Below are positions 53,353-64,000 of a stretch of DNA of 64,000 nt, one piece after another. This DNA comes from Raphanus sativus (taxonomy: Eukaryota > Streptophyta > Magnoliopsida > Brassicales > Brassicaceae). Numbering within the stretch: position 1 is the stretch's first letter; each line of letters begins with the position of its first letter. The translations under genes were made by a program, and so were the position numbers. The stretch spans positions 7,874,001-7,938,000 of the forward strand of contig NC_079516.1 in the NCBI RefSeq assembly GCF_000801105.2. The letters run 5' to 3'. The notes below the pieces were generated by a model. That model saw nothing but the letters and a program-made list of their open reading frames with translations, had not been told where the DNA came from and made no database searches.

Positions 53353-54090
53353 AAGACCCCTTAAAAACCATTTGTGAACTTAAAAAGAAAAGAGAAAAAA
53401 GAACTCGAGTGGTTGGGAGTTCTGGTTATAGCTTGTGCCGGCGAAAGATGGACTTAGGACGTCAGGAGAAAGAAGCAGACGGAACAGACCACACGCAGTG
53501 ATGGACAACTTTTTGGGAGTTCGGTAGGGTGGGGGATTGTATGCAATTAGTGTTTATATTATTCTGACAGGGAACTACGGTTTCAATTAAAAAGAAAAGA
53601 CAGCTACTGGAGTTCTATTTTCTTTAAAAAAATTCCATTCATTCTTCTCGAGTAGGTTTGAGTGTTTTGTGTGGGTGATCTCTAGTTAGAAAAATGACAA
53701 GAGCTAACTAACGTATACTGACATGTTTCTTCTGTTGTTGGCCTCATCAGTTAGTGGATTATATGTTGTTAGGGTATGTTTAGTGGAATTATTATTGTAT
53801 GAAGCATGGATTTACGATTCGTTCTCACGGGTCTATCTTGTATTCGGTCAGAATCAGATATGGTTACCAGATTATGTTGTTAATCTTGAATATAACAGAA
53901 TTTTTGAAAGTATAGTCAAAAGACGGAAATGGTCTGGAAATACAAGGCTCACGCGTGCAAACTTTCTAAAAGACGTACAACCTTTACCAAATTAGCACCT
54001 GTATATTTGCTTATTTGCCTTTTTTCGTTTTCGGATTTTTATTGAGTGAATGGAGTTCAGATTCGAAGGAAGTATCAAAAGAATAATTAT
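53353..54090. other. TIC 3' flank and spacer
   Basis: The TIC 3' UTR probably runs to about 53650. A 90-codon open frame at 53723-53995 shows no family features and is not called. Confidence 0.4.
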
Positions 54091-54656
54091 TGGGTTCATT
54101 CACTTGGGTGAACCTATATGTTTATTAACTAATAGAATTTAGTTATTTTATATTTAGTATTTAAAAAAAAAATATTATCAAATTATATTATATTGTTAAA
54201 ATTAAAAAATAAAAATAAATAAAACTAATAGTAGTTGCAAACAAAATAAAAAAAAACTATTTTTAAACAGCAAAACAGTAAATCATAAACCCAAACTCTT
54301 AGGTAAATTATAAATCTTTAGGTAGTGAATAACTAAATGTTTAGGTTTACGATTTAGTGTTTTACTGACTGTTGAAAGTAATTTTTAAAAAAATCAAAGA
54401 TTTATGACTATCCAAAAATTTAAGGTTTACCAAGGTTTTAGATTTACCAAGAATTTGAGATTTATCAATAATGTAAGGTTTATAATTCAAGGTTTAGTGT
54501 TTTGCCGATAGTATTTTATAAAACAAAAATTTTGTTGCAATTACTATTTTTTTTTCTTTATTTTGAAAACATAATATAACTTGAAAAAATATTTTATTTA
54601 TCTTTTAAAAATATACTGAGTATAAAAGAATAACTTTTTATTAATTGGTGAACCTA
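54091..54656. repeat. MITE-like element with GGTTCA ends
   Basis: The left edge GGGTTCATTCACTTGGGTGAAC is itself a short inverted repeat; the right edge has GGTGAACCTACG. Inside are repeated variants of AAGGTTTA and GGTTTACGATTTAGTGTTTT. The ends are only loosely defined. Confidence 0.4.
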
Positions 54657-54999
54657 CGTATTGATCCTAGAGATAATTTCAATAATTACTCATCAAAAAA
54701 TGTCTTATAAAAAAGTGGTATCAAAAATGTAGGGAACCCACTTTGCAAGATCCAAATGAGCTGGCGGTCCACCTATTGAGCTTTGTGGGCTCATGACTTT
54801 AACTCGTATTTATCTCTTTATTTCGGGACCAGGTATACAGTATTACCGTACATCTATATTTTAATGTATATTTATAAAATATCTCTAGTTAACAGTAACA
54901 GTTCCTCCAATATATGGCCAAGATATTTTTTATGCCACTAGCAAAGGAAAACAACCACAATTTATTTCCTTGACAAATAAATAACCAAGTTCTGTGAAA

Positions 55000-55121
55000 A
55001 ATTGTTCCCTTGGTAATTAATTACACATGTAAAAGAAAAAAATTCAACTGGTAGGTCAACAAATTGTTCCCTTGGTAATTAATTACACATGTAAAAGAAA
55101 AAATTCAACTGGTAGGTCAAC
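55000..55121. repeat. Perfect tandem duplication, 61-62 bp unit
   Basis: Two consecutive copies of AATTGTTCCCTTGGTAATTA... through GGTAGGTCAAC, differing only by one A in an A run. A very recent duplication. Confidence 0.9.
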
Positions 55122-57861
55122 GTTTATTAAATATTCATATAACAATCAGACCGGTCCGAAAGGACAAACCATCCAAACTATTAATTGGGACATCTGAATT
55201 ACGGAAACATATTTACAATATTAATTTTTGGCAAAGTTTAAATGGTTATTTTCATAGAATTAGATTAATATTGTATCAGTTATTAAAATATTAAGTATGT
55301 TATATATAGAAAATTCTACGATACAACTATTGCAATTTCCATTAGAAGTAATATAAATTTTATTCTTTATATATATATATTAAAATAATTTACTATATCT
55401 TCTAAATAATTCAGAAACCTTCGTAAAAGATTTTTAAAATTTTATTAAATTTTATAATTTAAATTTTATAATATAATTTTATAAGTCAAAATAAATGACT
55501 TTATAAATCTTTGTTATAGTTTTATAAGTTTTAATATATGATTTTAAGTCTTTTTATAATTACTTAAGAATAGTATGAATTCACACATAACTGGCTATGA
55601 TTTGTTTATAGAACTGAAGATCTTTCAAAAATCAAGATATGTGAAGTTTGATAGCCTGTAGAAGTGCTTAAGTTTTAAAAAAAAATCCGAAGATTGTTAT
55701 TAAAACACATAAATTACTTAGCGTATATTATTAATCATTTTGGTATTAGTCGACACAACTGAAAGAAGTTTTCCAAAATTAAAACTGATAAAAAGAAATT
55801 TGCGTTACACCATGTTACAAAAGATATTAAATGAACTTTCTATGTTTTCTATTGGAACAACTATGATTAAAAAACTTAACTACATAGATATAGTTGATGA
55901 TTTTACGGAAAAAATACAAAAAAAAAATATATTTCAACAATAAAAGTTTCTATAAATTGTTTATTAAATTTGACTTTTTGTTTAGTATTATTTTGTGATC
56001 TTGATAAAATATATATAGAAACATAAATTTTAAATTTGGCTTGGAACTTTATAAACCGTTAGACCGGTAATCCAAAATAAAACATTAATAACAATTTACA
56101 GGAACACAACAATAAAACATGGTGTACTACTAGTAGTACTCATCATGTCACACAAAACAATATGATAAACAGCGAACGTAATAATGCAAAATAATTACAA
56201 ACCACCAATCCCTATCAAGACGCATGTGGTTCACATATCACTTGATTTTTTTTGTGATTTCATGGGCAGTATCAACGCCAATATCCCTTTCGTGTATTTT
56301 TAACGTTGTTACCAATTACCTTACCATTACTATTAGCTTACCATATTTACGAGCAATGAATAACACCTCTGAAGAACAAAATTAGCATCAGAACCTTTTT
56401 CTTAAATTTATTATTTATATCATTGCATTGTTACAAAAAAAAAAAATCATTGCCCTTTTCAAACGTGTTGATTCCAAATACGGTTGAAAACATGTTTTGG
56501 ACAGTGGTATACGCCTCCTCCAGTAAGGTCTCTCTCGACCGATATTTCTCTTGTATGCTTTTACAGATATGGGCTTGTATCAGCAGCGAGCAATTTCAAC
56601 CTTTTTTTTTTGTTTCTCCTAACTTTTCTACGAACTAATTTCTATATGTTGATTGTTGATTTCCCATATTATTTTGCTGGATTCTTGTCCCTTCATAACT
56701 AGTGTTCTTACATATGAATATGTTTGTTTCAGCTTCTACTTTAGTTGTATAAAAAGTCGCTTTCTTCGGTCATTGTTTAATTTTCTCCATGACGAGATAT
56801 AAGAAGCTATCAAACAATTTTAATCATAGTTGCTTTTTGGTGTTTCTTCCACGACTAGATATGAAGTGATTGAAAGGATTTAGATGTTTGCACAAATGCT
56901 TGAAACGTTATTGAATGCTTTTGCTTCCCAAAATTCAAAATCCTTAACGAGAAACATAACCAAACATGATTTAACATAGTTCTTTTCGAGTCAACAGCAT
57001 AATATATATCGTCTTTTGTAGATAAAAAACGAACTCTTTCAAATTTTTATTAAAATCGTATAACCTTTAAACTTTGTATGTTAGTGGCTGAAGCCTTAAG
57101 TATTGTTAGTTTCAAATAAAAGGTATCGTTAAACCAGCATTGACTAAGGATCAAGTAGTACATGTTCACCATGTTTACTTTAATGTAGTATATGTAAACA
57201 GTTTCCAAATTAGTAGTATATTTTAAAAGTAACACTTGTTTTGTAGTATCTTTTTTTTTGAATGAATTGTTTTGTAGTATATATATATTTATATTATTGA
57301 ATAGGCAAATCGCTCATTGTATTCTTCTGCTCTTTTTTTTTGTTTTTTGTTTCTTGTTTCTAGGTACTTTTCTTTGGATATGCTTTCAAGGGTGCAGATG
57401 CTACATGCATCTTTGATTAATGAGTTGTTAGATAAAATAAAACAAACGTAGACGTAAAAGCAAAAGAAACACAGAATAAATTAGAATGCCTTTTCTCAAA
57501 ACAAACAAAACATAGAATAAATTTTAGCAAATCCAGAGAAAAATAGAAGGGTGGTTGATAGTTGATACATGATGGCTACAAGTAGGATATTCAAATATTC
57601 GTCGGTCAAAATTTATATATATATAAACCTATATTATTAGCAAATGGTGCCTATTGCCAATATTTATTTAAATATGTACACACATTCTTGTTACAAAAAA
57701 AAATGTACACACATTCTAATATATATAGCTATTTCATTAGGAATCAATTTGATCTCCTCATCCCCATCCCCTGATGATAACTCAACCAAACAAAACATGA
57801 TTTATACTTGGGAATTTTCAAAATAACCAAAATAAATTTTATTAAAAGGTAAAATATGTAA
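55122..57861. other. Spacer without recognised genes
   Basis: AT-rich DNA of 2.7 kb. Short open frames only; no conserved motif, RNA gene or bounded transposon identified. Confidence 0.4.
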
Positions 57862-58011
57862 CCACATGTCTGTGGTCGGGTGGTAGCATGGCGTTCTATG
57901 GATCCTACGGGACCTGAATTCGAATCCGCCTACATTCACATTATCACAGTACGTGGCCACCGAAGCTTTCACATTCTCTCCGAGAAATGGTTTACCACCC
58001 TTTTTTTTTTA
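57862..58011 (+). mobile_element. tRNA-derived SINE-like element with T tail
   Basis: A-box-like TGTGGTCGGGTGGTAGC near 57871 and B-box-like GAATTCGAATCC near 57917 are spaced as in tRNA-derived promoters. The element ends in a run of about 11 T (58000-58010). Target duplications were not resolved. A tRNA gene is excluded because no acceptor or anticodon stems fold. Confidence 0.6.
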
Positions 58012-58820
58012 ACTAGGTCCTATGGTCTTTGGTTTAAAGATCACACTGAGCAGGATTTTAGTAGTAGCGAAGGTCAAAAAAGTCTACAAGTACAATGTTC
58101 CCGTTGTCGCAACTCTTGTTTAAATTCCATGAAATGCGTGTTATCAATTAAAGGAAAATGCAATCATAGACCGGGAAGTAAGGAACTCCATCACCGCAAC
58201 TGCAAGGAAGCACAGGGAGAAGTTCGGGAATTTGATGTCTTTATATATGGCTTAGGTAGCTTCGCTCAATTGTCTATGTTTCTAAGTTTCACCTTGCTTT
58301 TATTCCTTTTTTGCCAACATGTCTCAGTCTCTTTGGTATATTTCCATGTAAGATCAAACTTTTAATTATATGATATTAACAGTTATGCAAAAAAAATCCA
58401 ATCATAATAAAAAAAATAGCAGCCAAAAGATTAAAACAAGGTCAGTATATTACAAAAAATAATCTCAATATTAATATATGAGATATTAATTTTATTTGAG
58501 AATTATATCACGTCATCAGAGAGGATTCTGATGGCTTATTTTCTGCCAGACTCACACCCTAATATAAAAGTCTATCATCACATACCTTTTAAAAGACCTT
58601 GACTTAGGAAAATGACATTCAATCTTCACAGGTAAATAGATATATCACTGGTGGTAAACTGGTAATACTAAAAAATGTGAACACTATTTTTCACCGTGTT
58701 ACAAAACCTTTGTTGATATTAAGGAGAGTAATGCATGCACTAATCAATGCAATATATTAATTGTGAATACCAAAAATAATAATAAACTTTTGTTGGCAAT
58801 ATTTTTTTTGCTTCTTGTTT
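58012..58820. other. Spacer with possible gene fragment
   Basis: Nothing certain. One frame near 58068-58109 reads EVKKVYKYNVPVVATLV and another near 58151-58257 reads DREVRNSITATARKHREKFG; both are short and unassigned, perhaps scraps of a decayed gene. Confidence 0.3.
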
Positions 58821-58825
58821 AGGTA

Positions 58826-58838
58826 CCAATATAAATAT
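58826..58838 (+). promoter_or_regulatory. Candidate TATA box of LOX5
   Basis: ATATAAATATAAT lies about 165 bases before the start codon, in the right range for a leader of about 130 bases. Confidence 0.45.
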
Positions 58839-58999
58839 AATACCACATTCACATCATATACTTACATACAAATGCAAAGTCGATGAAAAGAAACATTATA
58901 TAATCGCACATCTTTCTCGTCATTCTCCAAGCACAGAATCTCATTCTTTCTTTTTTTTCTTCATTCTCACTCAGAGAAAATTCTGCAATATATATCGCC

Positions 59000-61900
59000 A
59001 TGATCCATACCCATATCGCAGAGATCTTATGCGTCAAACCAAAGACAAAGAAGATAAAGACGCTGGAGGAAGGTGTGAAGGACAAGAAGACCAAGAAGAC
59101 AATGAAGATAGAAGGAGAAGTAGTTGTAATGAAGAAGAACCTTCTCGACTTCAAAGACACCATGGCTTCTCTTCTCGATCGAATCCATGAGCTTCTTGGT
59201 CGTCGTGTCTCTCTCCACCTCATCAGCTCTCTCCAACCCCACCCCGGTATTCTTTCATTCTTTAACTCGACCCGTTTACATGTACATAGTTACAGAAACA
59301 GACCCATCTTTAAGTAAACTCTTTTGTTTCCTAGAATAAGATTTCTTCACTAAAGTTTTGCATATTATATTCATGATGAAACTGATGATTAGTCGGGTGT
59401 TTATGTGCTCTTGATTCTCTGTTATCAATTGGTCAAAATCAAATCGTGGGTTTCAAATCTTATAGTAATTTCAATCTGACCAGAGAAAGGATTAAAGATT
59501 AATTATAGCCACTCTAGTATACTTACTGTTGTTTTACATGTACTGTACATTTAAAATAAACCCTACAAGATTTCTTTTGTTCTATTTTTTTTTTTGAAAC
59601 ATTGTTCTATTTTAAGAAAGTAATGTTTTCATGTTTTGTATAATATAAACCAGCCAATGAGAAGAGAGGAAGACTTGGAAAAGCAGCACATCTGGAAAAA
59701 TGGGTGACAAAGATAAAAACGTCAGTAACCGCAGAAGAAACCGCGTTTGGTGTGACGTTTGATTGGGACGAGTCTATGGGACCACCGGCTGCGTTTGTGA
59801 TCAAGAACCACCACCGTAGTCAATTCTACCTTAAGTCCCTCACTCTTCGCAACTTCCCTGGCGGTGAAGGCGGTCCCATACACTTCGTTTGCAATTCTTG
59901 GATCTATCCGAGCCATAGATACCGCTCCGACCGCGTTTTCTTCTCCAACAAGGTAAACGCTATAAACGAAATTGGGACAAGTGGGGTTAGTAATAAACTA
60001 ATAATATAACGCACTGTTTCGACCGAGGTACCAATTAAAATCTGGATTGCTCTGATTGTCCATGTGCCAAAAATATTCTTTGACCCCAGTCTCAATATTT
60101 CTAATTTTCAATTCTGGGAATTTTTTCTGTTTGGTTTTCTATTGTCCAGATAGGTAGAGGTGACTAATAATGATTGATTGTTATAGTTTAATGTGTACTG
60201 GTTGGTTAGTGGTTATATAAAGTATATGAAACATAATCATAATCCATATGACATAATCTTTAGTTAGTTATATTGATTGCAATATACAAGAGTTCTATCT
60301 TTACAAGTCATCCTCTCCTTTCATTGCAAATAATTTTCTAATTAAGAGAATCTTTTGTGTAACTCGGTAGGGACAACTACTAAAGTGATTGACGTTCTTT
60401 AATATTATTCTTTTGTAATTTTTTTTTATACAAATACAAAAGGCTTATCTTCCAAGCGAAACACCGGAGCTAGTTAAAGAGCTAAGAGAAGAAGAGCTAA
60501 AGAATCTAAGAGGAGACAAGAAAGAAGGAGAACTCAAAGAATGGGACAGAGTTTACGACTACGCTTATTACAACGACTTGGGTGCTCCCGACAAAGGTTC
60601 TGACTCAGCCCGTCCGGTTCTCGGCGGTTCACTTGAATTCCCTTATCCTCGCCGAGGAAAAACCGGCCGTAAACCAACCAAATCCGGTTAGTCAACTCAA
60701 CATTCGAAACCATTACTTATATAAGCAAAACTCAATAGTTACTTGACATATACGTCACCCTTTTTTTTATCAGACCCTAAGTCCGAGAGCAGGCTTGCAT
60801 TACTAAACCTGAACATCTACGTGCCGAGGGACGAGCGGTTTAGCCACGTGAAGTTCTCTGATTTCCTCGCGTACGCACTCAAGTCGGTGACTCAAGTACT
60901 AGTCCCTGAAATAGCCTCTCTTTGCGACAAGACTATCAACGAGTTTGATTCATTCGAAGACGTTTTTCACCTCTATGATGGTAGTATTAAGCTCGCTAAT
61001 GGTCACACCATTTCTAAGCTCCGTGATATTATTCCATGGGAGATGTTTCGTGAGCTCGTTCGCAATGATGGAGAACGGTTCTTGAAGTTTCCCTTGCCTG
61101 ACGTCCTCAAACGTAATCTATAAATTATAGTCTCATTTAAATAAACAGTTAGAGATTACACAAAAAAAATGCTTACAGACTTTGACATAGATGATTCATG
61201 TTGTTACAGAGAGTAGATCAGCTTGGAGAACCGATGAAGAGTTTGCGAGAGAAATGCTTGCTGGACTCAATCCGGTGGTTATAAGACGTCTCACTCTCAA
61301 GGTTTAACTTTCATCAAATCACTCAATTTAATTTTTTTCATTCGTATAAGATGGTCGTCCTAACGAATACATGGGCATTCGGACCTAGAACCTCTTAATC
61401 ATTAAAAAATGTCAAAAATATAACCAAATGTACAAAAATTAAATTGCAGGATTTTCCTCCGAAGAGTTATCTAGATTCTGCAAAATATGGAAACCAACAT
61501 AGTTCTATACGAAAGGAGCACATAGAACCACACATGAACGGTATAAGTGTACAAGAAGTAAGTATATTACACACCTTTCTTGTTTCACACGTAAAATCTT
61601 TCTTGTCATATCATAACTGTTATTGGCTTTGTTCTGTGTTATATAAAAAGGCTTTGGAACAGAACAAGCTATACATATTGGATCACCATGACGCACTGAT
61701 GCCATACTTGACACTGATAAACTCAACAAACACTAAAACCTATGCGACCAGAACGCTTCTGTTGCTTCAAGAAGACGGAACACTGAAGCCTCTAGCCATA
61801 GAGCTGAGTCTTCCACACGCACAAGGTGAATCACACGGATCTGTGAGCAAAATTTTCACACCATCAGAAAAAGGCGTCGAGGGATCGGTTTGGCAGCTTG

Positions 61901-63156
61901 CCAAGGCTTACGCCGCGGTTAATGACTCCGGTTATCACCAGCTTATAAGCCACTGGTAATTAAATGGTGACACTGTAAAACAACCTAGTGATTTTGGTAT
62001 GAAGTAACCGGTTATGTTATTATTTTTGTAGGTTGCAGACTCATGCAGTGATTGAACCGTTCATAATCGCTTCAAATAGGCAACTCAGTGTGGTCCATCC
62101 GATCTATAAGCTTCTTCATCCTCATTTCCGTGACACGATGAACATCAACGCATTGGCGCGACATGTCCTCATAAACTCTGATGGAGTTCTGGAGAGAACT
62201 GTGTTCCCTAGTCGTTACGCCATGGAGATGTCTTCTTCCATTTATAAGAGCTGGGTGTTCACCGATCAGGCCCTCCCCAAGGATCTACTTAAACGGTATG
62301 CATATAAAGACTTTTTCTGTTTCTTGTGACACAAGTAACGTTTGATTCTTGTGTAACAAGTAACCTTAAAATACCCTGTTCTTGCAGAGGAGTTGCTGTT
62401 GAAGATCTGAGCAGCGATAACGGCGTTAAACTTCTGATAGAGGATTATCCATTCGCAGTGGACGGTTTGGAGATTTGGTCAGCGATCAAGACGTGGGTGA
62501 CAGAGTACTGCTCATTCTATTACAAGAATGACAGAACCGTCCAAACGGATACAGAGATCCAATCATGGTGGACCGAGCTTCGAACCGAAGGTCACGGCGA
62601 TATACAAAACGAGTCATGGTGGCCGTTGATGCAAACCCGCGACGAACTCATCGAAACATGCACCATCATCATCTGGATCGCCTCTGCTCTTCACGCAGCA
62701 GTCAACTTCGGACAATACCCTTACGCTGGTTTTCTCCCAAACCGACCTACCGTCAGCCGTCGGTTCATGCCTGAACCGGGTACGAAAGAGTACACTGAGC
62801 TGGAGGAAAACAAGGAAGTGGCGTTCTTGAAGACCATCACGCCGCAGTTACAAACTCTGCTTGGTATCTCCATCATTGAGATTTTGTCTATGCATTCGAC
62901 GGACGAGATTTACTTAGGGCAGAGAGATTCACCGAACTGGACGGCGGATGATGAGCCTTTAGAGGCGTTCAACCGGTTTGGGAAGAGTTTAGAAGTGATA
63001 GAGAACAATATTATAAGGAGAAACAACGATAAGAGGTTGAAGAACCGGACCGGACCGGTTAACATACCATACACTCTCTTGTACCCGAACACTACGGATT
63101 ATACAAGGGAAGGTGGACTTACTGGTAAAGGAATTCCAAACAGTGTCTCTATCTAG
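59000..63156 (+). CDS. LOX5: 9-lipoxygenase LOX5
   Basis: Nine exons: 59000-59246, 59654-59952, 60443-60686, 60774-61112, 61210-61301, 61450-61557, 61651-61955, 62032-62295, 62388-63156; 888 residues in one frame. Lipoxygenases add oxygen to linoleic and linolenic acid. LOX5 makes 9-hydroperoxides used in root development and defence. The N-terminal PLAT/LH2 beta-barrel is followed by the catalytic domain. The iron-binding run HQLISHWLQTH gives His544 and His549; HAAVN supplies the further His and Asn; the C-terminal Ile888 (NSVSI) is the last ligand. The N-terminus ([15 protein letters not shown]) has no plastid transit peptide, in keeping with cytosolic 9-LOX. It matches At3g22400 as I recall. 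At the exon 5/6 join the predicted RRLTLKDFPPKS is about two residues longer than I remember for relatives, so that donor could differ. Confidence 0.95.
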
Positions 63157-63572
63157 AGACAGATCACTCATTGTTCATGTCATACCATTCACCAGGTTGC
63201 TCAGCGTGGATATACTTCTTAATTTGTATTACTTTCCATCATTATGTAAAGCTATTTGCATCTTAATTGTCCTAGTTTTTTCTAGAACAATGTAAATCTC
63301 CATTTCAATATGTTTTTGTGTGCTTGTGGAATGCATGATTCGTATAAATATATCAATTTTTTTTATGTCATGGTATAATATATTTTTAACAAAAAGAATA
63401 AAAAGTGTTATCATGTAGTATCATCACGAAATAAAATCTCATAAGATAAGATATGAAAGCTATATTTAGGAATCTCTATTAAAGTCATATAAAGCTTTTG
63501 TTTTCGAGGAAAAGAACATCAAACGAAGAGGATTTTGAGGCACTCCTACAAAATAGAAAAGTAGTTCTTCTT
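63157..63572. other. LOX5 3' flank
   Basis: AT-rich 3' UTR and spacer; no gene. Confidence 0.4.
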
Positions 63573-63583
63573 AGTTATCATTT

Positions 63584-63715
63584 CGGCATCGGCATCGCCA
63601 GGGACATTTCGGCATCGCCAGGGACAGAGGACCGACATGTGGCAACACGTGACTAGTCTGGACCATTTCGGTGGGGCCAGGATACCTCTGTATAATTCAA
63701 AAAAAAAAAAAAAAA
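63584..63715 (+). mobile_element. Short SINE-like retroposon with 11 bp target duplication
   Basis: AGTTATCATTT occurs at 63573-63583 and 63716-63726. The insert ends in a run of 18 A after GGATACCTCTGTATAATTC, like the 3' end of the SINE at 38256. It lacks the A and B boxes and starts with a duplicated CGGCATCGCCAGGGACA unit, so it is 5'-truncated or rearranged. Confidence 0.75.
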
Positions 63716-63769
63716 AGTTATCATTTTAAGAGCATTTGAAATCTGGCATGACAAGTGTACTATTCAATA

Positions 63770-63953
63770 CTCTATCTGTTTCACGCTAAGTTTTTTTTAC
63801 AAAAATCATTAAATTTATTATTTTATATCTAATTAATACATTATTTAATTGATTATGTTAATTAATAAACTAAAAAGTATGCATAAAATTAGAAAAACTT
63901 ATAAATAAATCTATTAAAAACATAAAATGACATTTAAAATAAAAAAACTAGAG
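63770..63953. repeat. Possible MITE of the CTCTATCTGTTTC type
   Basis: It begins CTCTATCTGTTTCACG after TA, like the MITEs at 27812 and 29715. A weak inverted partner (AATGACATTT then CTAGAG) ends near 63953. No clear second TA, so the right boundary is uncertain. Confidence 0.4.
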
Positions 63954-64000
63954 TTTGATCTGTACTGATGCGCATATTTTTTTATCTTTTTCTTTTACAA

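Noticed and set aside
57862..57935. tRNA gene at the A/B boxes
   Set aside because: No cloverleaf: acceptor and anticodon stems do not pair. A SINE explains the boxes.
57880..58365. 161-codon open frame on the plus strand
   Set aside because: It begins inside the SINE-like element and runs through its T tail; no domain or sensible composition.

Overview
This is nuclear plant DNA: AT-rich spacers, multi-exon genes with GT-AG introns, and dense small transposons. The six main plus-strand genes occur in the order UGT82A1, OTU11, PAT1H1, PMH1/2, AOX1B, TIC, LOX5. I recognise this as the order of the Arabidopsis thaliana chromosome 3 interval around At3g22250 to At3g22400 (recalled, not searched). 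Together with a complete myrosinase gene, this points to Brassicaceae. Loss of several interval genes and the expanded spacers suggest a Brassica-type genome after whole-genome triplication and fractionation; I cannot name the species.

Layout. 1-2508: 3' part of a UGT82A1-like glycosyltransferase whose first exon lies outside the window or is lost. 4104-5812: nine-exon OTU cysteine protease. 6994-9952: PAT1-type mRNA decapping activator. 13871-16520 (minus): intact 12-exon myrosinase, not part of the recalled Arabidopsis order. 16.6-23.1 kb: transposon-rich gap. 23171-25579: mitochondrial DEAD-box helicase. 26030-27727: alternative oxidase AOX1B. 28430-28651: intronless UBL5/Hub1. 28.7-47.8 kb: a repeat island. 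47819-53352: clock regulator TIC. 59000-63156: complete 9-lipoxygenase LOX5. All these gene models join in frame across their exons with no internal stop; I checked every junction by hand.

The repeat island is the most unusual part. Between 34.8 and 46.7 kb there are five GC-rich retroposon insertions, each with a 14-17 bp target-site duplication. The same island holds a tRNA-derived SINE with an 11 bp duplication, three Harbinger-like MITEs with TAA/TTA duplications, an 891 bp fold-back element with a 9 bp duplication, a hAT-like element inside a degenerate minisatellite, and Helitron ends. One of the Helitron ends lies downstream of a broken RPA-like gene. I found no new multi-gene system; the genes are housekeeping, defence and clock genes with independent roles. 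The most novel items are the GC-rich retroposon family and the relocated myrosinase.
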